This document shows, piece after piece, positions 1 to 5,510 of a stretch of 10,702 nt of DNA; within the stretch, counting starts at the first letter, position 1; every line of letters begins with the position of its first letter. The stretch spans positions 1 to 10,702 of the forward strand of contig CATZPU010000020.1 in assembly GCA_958422845.1 (NCBI GenBank), given 5' to 3'. The stretch comes from an uncultured Lachnospiraceae bacterium. Lineage in GTDB: Bacteria; Bacillota; Clostridia; Lachnospirales; Lachnospiraceae. The notes below the pieces were generated by a model. The model had not been told where the DNA came from, made no database searches, and worked only from the letters and a program-made list of their open reading frames with translations. The translations under genes were made by a program, and so were the position numbers.

Positions 1-185
1 AAGAGGAGACGATGCCATTCGGAGACAACTGCAACGATATGGGCATGCTCCGTCAGGCAGGCGAGAGCTATGCCGTCGCAAATGCGCATCCGCAGTTAAA
101 AGAGTCTGCGAAGCATATCGCTCCGCCGCAGTCGGAGGACGGAGTGCTTCAGGTGCTGAGGGGACTGCTTGCAGGAGAGCTGTAA
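1..185 (+). CDS. HAD-superfamily (Cof-type) hydrolase, C-terminal end only
   Basis: The reading frame is open from base 3 to the TAA at 183-185 and gives the last 60 residues of a protein that begins outside the window. The stretch FGDNCNDMGML is motif IV of HAD phosphatases, whose acidic residues hold the catalytic Mg2+. The following AGESYAVANAHPQLKESA and the end SEDGVLQVL match the usual C-terminus of Cof/YidA-type (subclass IIB) family members, where the end reads like 'vaden..dGva..i'. These are cytosolic phosphatases for small phosphorylated metabolites such as sugar phosphates and flavin or pyridoxal phosphates. The specificity-setting cap domain lies upstream and cannot be seen, so the substrate is open. 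No T-rich terminator follows the stop, so it may be co-transcribed with the small gene 75 bases downstream. Confidence 0.85.
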   Translation, partial: EETMPFGDNCNDMGMLRQAGESYAVANAHPQLKESAKHIAPPQSEDGVLQVLRGLLAGEL

Positions 186-260
186 GGGTATCGGGAGGCA
201 TAAGAGAGAAAGCGCTGTTATTAAACGGCGAAGAGGTGCAAAAGCGAAAGGAGAAATCAT

Positions 261-521
261 ATGGTATACAAGAAAGAGTACGTAGAAACATTTTTGAAAA
301 ATCAGAGCCAGCTTTTCGATGAGCCGGTAGCCGAGACGCTTGAGGAAGCGGATGATTTTCTCGACGAGTGCATGGCGTATGTAGCTTCCGGTTATAAAGA
401 AGTGCGGGAATACTTTGAGGAAAACGGTGCAGACACTTCCGAGATGGATAAAGAAGAGCTTCTGTCGCAGGCAGAGGTATTCAAGATGCCGGACGGAAAA
501 TATCTGATCGTAGAGGGATAG
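261..521 (+). CDS. Small acidic protein of unknown function
   Basis: An 86-residue soluble protein with a well-placed ribosome binding site (AAAGGAG at 247-253, 7 bases before the ATG). I do not recognise a family. It is strongly acidic and mostly predicted-helical by eye: the N-terminal half carries alternating acidic and hydrophobic residues (DEPVAETLEEADDFLDE), followed by VREYFEENGAD and a short C-terminal strand-like end (KYLIVEG). It has no signal peptide, no membrane segment and a single cysteine. It lies 75 bases after the HAD gene and 128 bases before spoVAC on the same strand, so a link to either is possible but unproven. The good ribosome binding site and protein-like composition make it a real gene rather than a chance frame. 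Confidence 0.75.
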   Translation: MVYKKEYVETFLKNQSQLFDEPVAETLEEADDFLDECMAYVASGYKEVREYFEENGADTSEMDKEELLSQAEVFKMPDGKYLIVEG

Positions 522-543
522 ATAACAAATTTACTGACTTTGC

Positions 544-573
544 GTATGATACAGGGCGAAGCAGGGAATACTG
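544..573 (+). promoter_or_regulatory. Possible sigma-G-like promoter of spoVAC
   Basis: GTATG at 544-548 fits the sigma-G -35 consensus GHATR. Eighteen bases later AATACTG at 567-573 matches the -10 consensus CATnHTA at four of its six defined positions. Forespore sigma-G transcribes spoVA genes in the well-studied spore formers, so position and spacing make sense, but matches this short occur by chance. Confidence 0.25.
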
Positions 574-592
574 TCATCATCAGGTTTTGCGT

Positions 593-618
593 GACAGGAA
601 AGTAGGAGACTTCCTGTC
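593..618 (+). other. Perfect 8-bp hairpin upstream of spoVAC
   Basis: GACAGGAA (593-600) and TTCCTGTC (611-618) are exact inverted copies around a 10-base loop, and G591-C620 with a T-G wobble could extend the stem. No T-run follows, so it is not a standard terminator. It would sit in the 5' leader of spoVAC, ending about 18 bases before the ribosome binding site, and might stabilise or process the message. Confidence 0.45.
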
Positions 619-649
619 GCGAAGCGAAACGGGAAAGAAGGACGGTCTG

Positions 650-1117
650 ATGACAGATATAGCGAAACAGAAAAAGCAGCAGGAGTATCAGGAATACGTA
701 AAGCAGGTCACGCCGACGCACAGCCTGCCCTTAAATATGTGCAAAGCATTCGTAACGGGAGGAGCGATCTGTACGCTCGGTCAGTTTATCCTGAACTGGT
801 GCGGCCGCATCGGAATGAAAGAGGAAACGGCGTCCGCCTGGTGCGCGCTGTGGCTCGTACTGCTGTCGGTACTGCTTACGGGAATGAATGTGTACCAGAA
901 GCTTGCCAAATTCGGAGGAGCGGGTACGCTTGTGCCGATCACGGGCTTTGCGAATTCCGTCGCGTCTGCGGCGATCGAATACAAAAAAGAAGGACAGGTA
1001 TTCGGCATCGGCTGCAAGATTTTCACGATCGCCGGTCCGGTGATCCTGTACGGAATCTTTACGAGCTGGCTGTTGGGACTTGTTTATCTTGTGCTGAAAA
1101 TGACGGGAGCGGTGTGA
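650..1117 (+). CDS. spoVAC: Stage V sporulation protein AC (SpoVAC)
   Basis: A 155-residue integral membrane protein of the SpoVA family. In Bacillus, SpoVA proteins move dipicolinic acid with Ca2+ into the forespore and release it at germination, and SpoVAC itself can act as a mechanosensitive channel in the spore inner membrane. The diagnostic block is at residues 89-115, with GGAGTLVPITGFANSV followed by an acidic-basic EYKKEG end. Membrane segments are visible near residues 33-50, 65-85, 118-138 and 139-152. The ATG at 650 is chosen because AGAAGGA (636-642) lies 7 bases before it and SpoVAC proteins start with a short charged cytosolic tail like MTDIAKQKKQ; the frame stays open upstream but without a site. 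Oddly, the usual partners spoVAD and spoVAE do not follow: a terminator closes the gene and a surface protein comes next. Confidence 0.93.
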   Translation: MTDIAKQKKQQEYQEYVKQVTPTHSLPLNMCKAFVTGGAICTLGQFILNWCGRIGMKEETASAWCALWLVLLSVLLTGMNVYQKLAKFGGAGTLVPITGFANSVASAAIEYKKEGQVFGIGCKIFTIAGPVILYGIFTSWLLGLVYLVLKMTGAV

Positions 1118-1134
1118 AAACACCGCTCTTTCTT
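1107..1134 (+). terminator. Intrinsic terminator of spoVAC containing the stop codon
   Basis: A perfect 9-bp stem, GAGCGGTGT (1107-1115) with ACACCGCTC (1120-1128), closes a GAAA tetraloop and is followed by TTTCTT. The last codons of spoVAC form the 5' arm, and the TGA stop (1115-1117) spans the stem-loop junction. The GNRA loop and GC-rich stem make it a strong terminator despite the short, interrupted T-run. Confidence 0.8.
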
Positions 1135-1268
1135 ATGTTACAGGAAAAACCTTGGCACGCTGAGGCATGAAATCTTTCCATGACGAAAAACGCTTTGCGG
1201 GATCGTACTGCGGCGGATAGGAAGCTGTCGCAAATGCGCCCCGCCGCCTGCGAGCAGGCTTCTTTTTT
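1135..1268 (+). other. Structured non-coding stretch, candidate small RNA or leader
   Basis: There is no convincing reading frame here, yet the segment lies between two intrinsic terminators. GCGGCGG (1210-1216) pairs perfectly with CCGCCGC (1241-1247), and the 3' arm overlaps the terminator stem at 1246-1259, so the two structures compete at bases 1246-1247. I could not match it to a riboswitch, SRP RNA, 6S RNA or T-box that I know. I found no convincing sigma-A promoter inside it. It is either a short RNA, the remains of a leader, or read-through protection for the gene that follows. Confidence 0.3.
1246..1268 (+). terminator. Intrinsic terminator without an obvious gene
   Basis: GCCTG (1246-1250), a CGAG loop and CAGGC (1255-1259) form a short GC-rich stem followed by TTC and six T (1263-1268). 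On the other side, GAAGC (1221-1225) can pair with GCTTC (1258-1262), giving an alternative longer fold. spoVAC already has its own terminator 110 bases earlier, so this one ends some other transcript or serves as a second barrier before the surface-protein promoter. Confidence 0.65.
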
Positions 1269-1298
1269 ATGTCAAAGGGAATTTACGGCAAAAAGTGC

Positions 1299-1329
1299 TT
1301 GAAAAAAATTACAGGGGGGGGGGTAATAT
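1299..1329 (+). promoter_or_regulatory. Likely sigma-A promoter with poly-G spacer
   Basis: TTGAAA (1299-1304, five of six consensus -35 bases) and TAATAT (1324-1329, four of six -10 bases) are separated by 19 bases, ten of which are the G-run 1314-1323. The optimal spacing is 17, so loss of two G would give the ideal promoter and gain of one would weaken it further. Transcription would start near 1336, giving a leader of about 25 bases that holds the ribosome binding site. Confidence 0.55.
1314..1323 (+). repeat. Homopolymer run of ten G
   Basis: Ten consecutive G, the only such run seen in the window. Runs this long slip readily during replication, and in several bacteria they act as length-variable switches. 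Here the run lies inside the promoter spacer of a secreted protein gene. The exact count may also be a sequencing or assembly artefact. Confidence 0.95.
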
Positions 1330-1360
1330 AAACTTATCAAAAAGAGGGAGGACACGTAAT

Positions 1361-2935
1361 ATGAAGAAAAAAATCAGGCTCATGATACTTACCGTTATCA
1401 TGACACTTATGGCTGTCTGCACGTTTACGGTTAGCGCGGCAGCACAGCGCAGCACGAACACAAGAGCGTCGGGAGGTCCGATCATAACCGATATTCGGCT
1501 GCTCACACAGCAGGCTGTTTATTCTGATGTAGTTGTAAAGGCTCAGGTAACGTATCAGAACGCCGCGTCAGGAGTGGATTCAGTCTATTTAGATTTTGGG
1601 ATGATTGAACTGGGTGGCAATTATGGCGGTATCGGTGTTGAAACAAATGAGAACGGAACATTAACTGTTCAGGAAAACGGTGTTTTTCAGAAGAAATTAG
1701 GCAGACAGACATTACGATCTGTTACAATCAGAGATCGTGCGGGTAATTCCAGAACCTATGAATATAATTCAGCTAAAAACAAACTGGTGGATGAGAGCGG
1801 ACAGTATACGATAAATGGATTATCCTATGTGATCCAGCCTTATGATAAAGGTGTACTTGTAGAAGATATCTGGTTTGAAAAAAACGGAAAACCCGTAGCG
1901 CAGCGGACATTTGCACAGGGAGAGAATCTCGATGTCGTGCTGAAGCTCAGGAATCAGTCCGATACTGCTTTCCAGTTTACTCCGTCAAAATGTGAGATTC
2001 GCTGGAGGGAAATGTACGGGGACGCTTTTTTTGATGCAAAGAGCACAGGGACGACGCCGATCACAGTCGCGCCGAAGGGCAGCGCCGAGGCAAGGCTTTC
2101 CCTGCCTCTTGGAAAATCGGCGCCGAAAGGCGACTACTATATCAATACACTTTCCATTACTTCTGTAGACGGAAAGCGTATCCAGATGTATGGTAGCTTT
2201 TATGCTGGGCATTCGCTTGAGTATGAGGGGAAATTGATTGCAATTCCATGGGGCGGATCTGAGTCATGGGAGGAATCCAAGGTCGATTTTACGATAAAGG
2301 CGGAGGCTCAGGAGCCTTCCAAGCCTCAAAAGCCGTCTCAGACAGAAAAACCGTCTCAGACGGAGAAGCCGTCCGAACCGTCAAAGCCTTCCAAACCGGA
2401 CAAAAAGGTGAAGGTTAAGAAAATAAAAGTGATTGGAGAAAAATCTGCGGCTGAAGGAAGCAAGATTCAACTGAAGGTAAAGATCAAACCGAGTAATGCG
2501 ACGAACAAGGACGTAAAGTGGACGAGCAGCAACAAGAAAGTTGCGACAGTAAACGCAAAGGGTGTTGTGACACTGAAGAAAAACAGCGGCGGAAAGACCG
2601 TTACGATCACAGCTACAGCGAAGGACGGAAGCGGCAAAAAGGGCACGATCAAGATCAAGTCCGAGAAAAAGCGCGGCAAAGTAAAATCCATTAAGATTTC
2701 AGGCAAGAAGCAGATGAAAGCCGGAAAGACGCAGAAGCTCAAAGCCACAGTTAAGGTACAGGGCAGCGCGCCGAAGAAGGTAAAATGGACGGTAGACAAT
2801 AAGAAATACGCTACAGTCAATGCTTCCGGTACAGTCAAAGCAAAGAAAGCCGGAAAAGGAAAGACGATTCGCGTGACAGCCAAGGCGACGGACGGATCAG
2901 GCAAAAAAGCAACGTTCAAGATTAAGATCAAATAA
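1361..2935 (+). CDS. Secreted surface protein with two Big_2 Ig-like domains
   Basis: A 524-residue exported protein. Residues 1-28 are a signal peptide: KKK, a hydrophobic core MILTVIMTLMAVCTFTV, then SAAAQ with cleavage near residues 26-28. The ATG at 1361 is chosen because GGAGG (1347-1351) lies 9 bases before it and it places the signal at the N-terminus; a GTG at 1295 in the same frame would bury the signal. Residues about 30-310 look like beta-rich modules that I cannot assign. A Pro/Lys/Ser/Thr spacer (about 315-348) with PSQTEK repeats leads to two Big_2 (bacterial Ig-like) domains at about 350-430 and 435-524, recognisable by VKWTSSNKKVATVNAKGVV and VKWTVDNKKYATVNASGTV. There is no LPxTG motif, so it is either released or held to the wall by its very lysine-rich C-terminal half. 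Big_2 domains are typical of adhesins and cell-surface proteins. GC content differs sharply along the gene. Confidence 0.85.
   Translation: MKKKIRLMILTVIMTLMAVCTFTVSAAAQRSTNTRASGGPIITDIRLLTQQAVYSDVVVKAQVTYQNAASGVDSVYLDFGMIELGGNYGGIGVETNENGTLTVQENGVFQKKLGRQTLRSVTIRDRAGNSRTYEYNSAKNKLVDESGQYTINGLSYVIQPYDKGVLVEDIWFEKNGKPVAQRTFAQGENLDVVLKLRNQSDTAFQFTPSKCEIRWREMYGDAFFDAKSTGTTPITVAPKGSAEARLSLPLGKSAPKGDYYINTLSITSVDGKRIQMYGSFYAGHSLEYEGKLIAIPWGGSESWEESKVDFTIKAEAQEPSKPQKPSQTEKPSQTEKPSEPSKPSKPDKKVKVKKIKVIGEKSAAEGSKIQLKVKIKPSNATNKDVKWTSSNKKVATVNAKGVVTLKKNSGGKTVTITATAKDGSGKKGTIKIKSEKKRGKVKSIKISGKKQMKAGKTQKLKATVKVQGSAPKKVKWTVDNKKYATVNASGTVKAKKAGKGKTIRVTAKATDGSGKKATFKIKIK
2333..2386 (+). repeat. Tandem 18-base repeats in the linker of the surface protein
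   Basis: Copies at 2333-2350 and 2351-2368 differ at only three bases and each encodes PSQTEK. A degenerate third unit at 2369-2386 encodes PSEPSK. They form the flexible stalk between the N-terminal region and the Big_2 domains. Because the unit is a multiple of three, copy-number change would alter stalk length and keep the frame. Confidence 0.8.
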
Positions 2936-2959
2936 ATTATAAAAACTTGTTTGGAAAAG

Positions 2960-3008
2960 CAAAGCCTGCGTGACACAGAACACTGGAGTTACATAGGCTT
3001 TGTTTTTT
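2960..3008 (+). terminator. Intrinsic terminator of the surface-protein gene
   Basis: CAAAGCCT (2960-2967) pairs exactly with AGGCTTTG (2995-3002), followed by six T (3003-3008). The 27-base loop can fold further through GTGAC/GTTAC pairing. It lies 25 bases after the stop codon and separates the surface-protein gene from the next transcript. Confidence 0.8.
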
Positions 3009-3047
3009 GTGAAAAAATCATCTAAGGGCGAAAAAGCAGTGATTCTG

Positions 3048-3056
3048 TGGTAGAAT
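3048..3056 (+). promoter_or_regulatory. Possible extended -10 promoter of the three-gene cluster
   Basis: TGGTAGAAT at 3048-3056 fits an extended -10 element (TGn followed by TAGAAT, five of six). The -35 position holds no good match, as is common for extended -10 promoters. It lies between the preceding terminator and the ribosome binding site at 3095-3101, the expected place for the promoter of the next gene. Confidence 0.4.
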
Positions 3057-3106
3057 GAATGAGAATGGTGAAAAATGGTGGATAATCATACAAGAGAGGA
3101 GAATCT

Positions 3107-4966
3107 ATGAGAGCATTCCAATTAAAGATAGCGATAAAAAATTCAAAGCCGCCCATTTGGAGACGGGTAGTCGTACCATCCGGCATTACATTTTCACAGC
3201 TTAGCATGATTTTAAATGAAGTCATGGGATGGAGCGGCAGTCATTTGTTTTCATTTGAATTTTATCACAAGGAGCTTTGCGTGATAGAGGGCGCGGAAGA
3301 ACCGGAGTTACTTGGGCGGTACGATAATCTGGAGGCTAGCACGACGCTTATACGGGAATTTATGGAAGAAAACGACTGGTTTACGTATACGTACGACTTT
3401 GGGGACGACTGGCAGCATCGTGTAACGATTGAAAAGACGCTAGAGGACTGGGAATATGATTATCCTCAAGTGCTCAAATATAAAGGAGACTGTCCGATCG
3501 AGGACTGCGGAGGGATCGAAGGCTATTACGATTGTTTGAAGGTGATAGAAAATGAAGCGCATCCGGAATATAAAGAACAGCTCGCATGGATGAAGAGTCA
3601 GGGGTATCCGCAGGAATACGATATGAACGACGTAAATGAAAAACTGAAAAGTACGTACTTTTATAGAATCGGAAAATGCGAAACGAGAAGACAGAGAGCG
3701 CTTTATGAGGCGCAGTGGAAGGGCGAATGCGGGCTGTGCGCCGCAAAGAACGATAAAAATAAAAAGTTGAACGTTATAAGATCAGACAGACACAGAGTAG
3801 ACGATCTCCTCAAACAGATAGCTGATATGATGAAACCGTATACAGGGATGACAGAGCCGGAGCATCGATACTGGACAAAGCCGGATACGCTGAAAGATAT
3901 ATTTCAGGATTACGAAAAGAGCGATCTGTTGGACATGGCCGGGGAAAAAGGCGTAAGCGGAATTTTCGGGCAAGAGAAACAGCAGATTATTGAAAAATTA
4001 TACGTATTTATGATGAAGGAGGAAGAGATTAAAAAGTATTTTTACTGCATGAACGCTGCTGCCAGAAGAGAATTTGAGAAAGCATCGAACGCAGAAGGTC
4101 TTTATACGTCGGGTGATATGGGTGCTTTGACGAAACTGTATCAGGGAGGCTATATCGGAGTACTGGAAGACGGCAGCATTTTGATACCGAAAGACGTAAA
4201 AGAGGCATATAGAAAATACGTTGACCGAGCATTTGAACAGGAGTGCGACAGACGATGCTATGTTCTTTCTTGTCTGGCGGTATCTAAATATTTGTATGGA
4301 ATTGTTCCGATGGATGTTTTCAGCGAGCTGGTAAATACATGGGATGGCAATAAGCTTTCTGAGATGGAGATCAGGCAGATCATAAAAGAAATTCCGGTTG
4401 AATATATGGAATTTATGCTTAAGAACAACAAGCTTTATCACAAAGCGCTATATCCAAACGATCGGGGACTGGCGTATGCGCAGGGGGATAAGGCGTACTA
4501 TGTTCCGACAAAGGAAGAAATCATGGATATAGGGGAGAACGGATACTTATCGAATGATCCGCATATGAAACGCTTCCAGAAGTATATGAAAAATAAGTTA
4601 GACGCATTAGAAGACGAAGCGGAATTCGGCGGACGAATTATCTGGGGAATGATCTGCAGCGATCGCGAAATGCAGAGTATCTTCGGGGTATTAGAGGATC
4701 TCGGGCTGATGGTCGATACCGAAAAGGAGGTGCAGGCGCTCGTCAGGGAAATATCGCAGTTGTGGAATAATACAAGAAGCCTGCTCAACCGCGGATATAC
4801 GCCGAACGAAATGCAGCGTCAGAAAAGAGCAGATAGAAAGGCTCCAGTAAACAATGTGGTAAAATTCGAAGAAGCAAGAAAAAATAAAATCTACCCGAAT
4901 GATCCTTGCCCGTGCGGTTCAGGGAGAAAGTATAAAAACTGCTGTAGAAATAAGGAGCGTGGCTAG
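3107..4966 (+). CDS. pRiA4b ORF-3-like protein with C-terminal SEC-C motif
   Basis: A 619-residue, apparently cytosolic protein; the start is supported by AGAGGAG (3095-3101), 5 bases before the ATG. Residues 1 to about 180 form a plasmid pRiA4b ORF-3-like domain: PPIWRRVVVPSGITF at 15-29, YTYDFGDDWQH at 94-104 and CPIEDCGGIEGY at 129-140 are its hallmark blocks. A CGLC pair follows near residues 208-211. Residues about 230-580 are mainly helical and not recognised. The end is a SEC-C zinc motif, DPCPCGSGRKYKNCC at 599-613, with C601, C603, C612 and C613 as probable ligands; SEC-C occurs at the end of SecA and in many otherwise unrelated proteins. The biochemical role of the pRiA4b domain is not established. 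Despite its name, no plasmid or transposon genes are nearby. It is probably first in an operon with the next two genes. Confidence 0.85.
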   Translation: MRAFQLKIAIKNSKPPIWRRVVVPSGITFSQLSMILNEVMGWSGSHLFSFEFYHKELCVIEGAEEPELLGRYDNLEASTTLIREFMEENDWFTYTYDFGDDWQHRVTIEKTLEDWEYDYPQVLKYKGDCPIEDCGGIEGYYDCLKVIENEAHPEYKEQLAWMKSQGYPQEYDMNDVNEKLKSTYFYRIGKCETRRQRALYEAQWKGECGLCAAKNDKNKKLNVIRSDRHRVDDLLKQIADMMKPYTGMTEPEHRYWTKPDTLKDIFQDYEKSDLLDMAGEKGVSGIFGQEKQQIIEKLYVFMMKEEEIKKYFYCMNAAARREFEKASNAEGLYTSGDMGALTKLYQGGYIGVLEDGSILIPKDVKEAYRKYVDRAFEQECDRRCYVLSCLAVSKYLYGIVPMDVFSELVNTWDGNKLSEMEIRQIIKEIPVEYMEFMLKNNKLYHKALYPNDRGLAYAQGDKAYYVPTKEEIMDIGENGYLSNDPHMKRFQKYMKNKLDALEDEAEFGGRIIWGMICSDREMQSIFGVLEDLGLMVDTEKEVQALVREISQLWNNTRSLLNRGYTPNEMQRQKRADRKAPVNNVVKFEEARKNKIYPNDPCPCGSGRKYKNCCRNKERG

Positions 4967-4967
4967 T

Positions 4968-5480
4968 GTGAATAAAGTATTAGTTATTGGCTGTCCCGGC
5001 TCCGGAAAGAGTACCTTTGCGAGAAATTTAAGGGAGGCGACAGGGCTTTCGCTGTATTATCTCGATATGATCTGGCATAAAGCAGACCGGACAAACGTGA
5101 CGAGAGAGGAATTTGATAAGCGGCTTGGCAAAATACTCTCCGGCAGGCAGTGGATCATAGACGGCAATTACCTGCGGACGATGCCGGAGCGCATGGAAGC
5201 GTGCGATACAGTTTTCATGCTGGATTATCCGCTGGAGGTATGTCTTTTGGGCGTGCAGTCGCGTATCGGGAAAGAGCGCGAGGACATGCCGTGGATCGAG
5301 CAGGAATTTGATGAGGAATTTCGTCAGTGGATCGTTGATTTTGAGAAGGAGCAGCGGCCTGAGATATACCGCCTTCTGGAGCAGTACAAAAAAGAAAAGA
5401 CGATCGTTATTTTCCATTCACGGGAAGAAGCGCAGCAGTATCTGGATACTGTGAGAGAGAAGAGCAAGCGAGAGGAATAA
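4968..5480 (+). CDS. P-loop kinase-like protein, FlaR/DNA topology modulation type
   Basis: A 170-residue adenylate-kinase-like P-loop protein. Walker A is GCPGSGKST at residues 8-16 directly after the first strand (KVLVI), as expected for the family. YYLD at 30-33 and WIIDGNY at 62-68 are further family blocks, and the region around residues 100-125 with RIGKERED and FRQWIVDF resembles the lid and helical end. Such proteins are often named 'DNA topology modulation protein FlaR', but their substrate is not settled; a small-molecule or nucleotide kinase is likely from the fold. The start is GTG at 4968, one base after the previous stop, with AAGGAG (4952-4957) 10 bases upstream inside the preceding gene. 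Translation is therefore probably coupled. The frame continues further upstream, but that would add residues before the P-loop strand that the family lacks. Confidence 0.85.
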   Translation: MNKVLVIGCPGSGKSTFARNLREATGLSLYYLDMIWHKADRTNVTREEFDKRLGKILSGRQWIIDGNYLRTMPERMEACDTVFMLDYPLEVCLLGVQSRIGKEREDMPWIEQEFDEEFRQWIVDFEKEQRPEIYRLLEQYKKEKTIVIFHSREEAQQYLDTVREKSKREE

Positions 5481-5510
5481 AAGCATGAAAAGGTGAAGGA
5501 GAAAAAGCGG

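Noticed and set aside
198..223. GCATA before the small acidic gene as a sigma-F or sigma-G -35 box.
   Set aside because: No acceptable -10 element lies at the spacing required for either factor.
392..721. A 109-codon minus-strand frame with a hydrophobic N-terminus.
   Set aside because: It overlaps the end of the small acidic gene and the start of spoVAC and shows no recognisable domain; the overlapping plus-strand genes are well supported.
1228..1239. A match of about 13 bases (GTCGCAAATGCGC) with the HAD gene near 75-87.
   Set aside because: One match of this length is expected by chance in a window of this size, and neither flank is similar.
1295..1360. GTG start at 1295 that would extend the surface protein by 22 residues through the G-run.
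   Set aside because: There is no ribosome binding site before it, it would bury the signal peptide, and the ATG at 1361 has both a good site and a textbook signal sequence directly after it. It is kept only as an alternative for the phase-variation idea.
2467..2976. A 169-codon open frame on the minus strand under the Big_2 domains.
   Set aside because: It is the antisense of lysine-rich repeated coding sequence (AAG/AAA give TTT/CTT), hence the phenylalanine- and leucine-rich product. It has no ribosome binding site and no family features.
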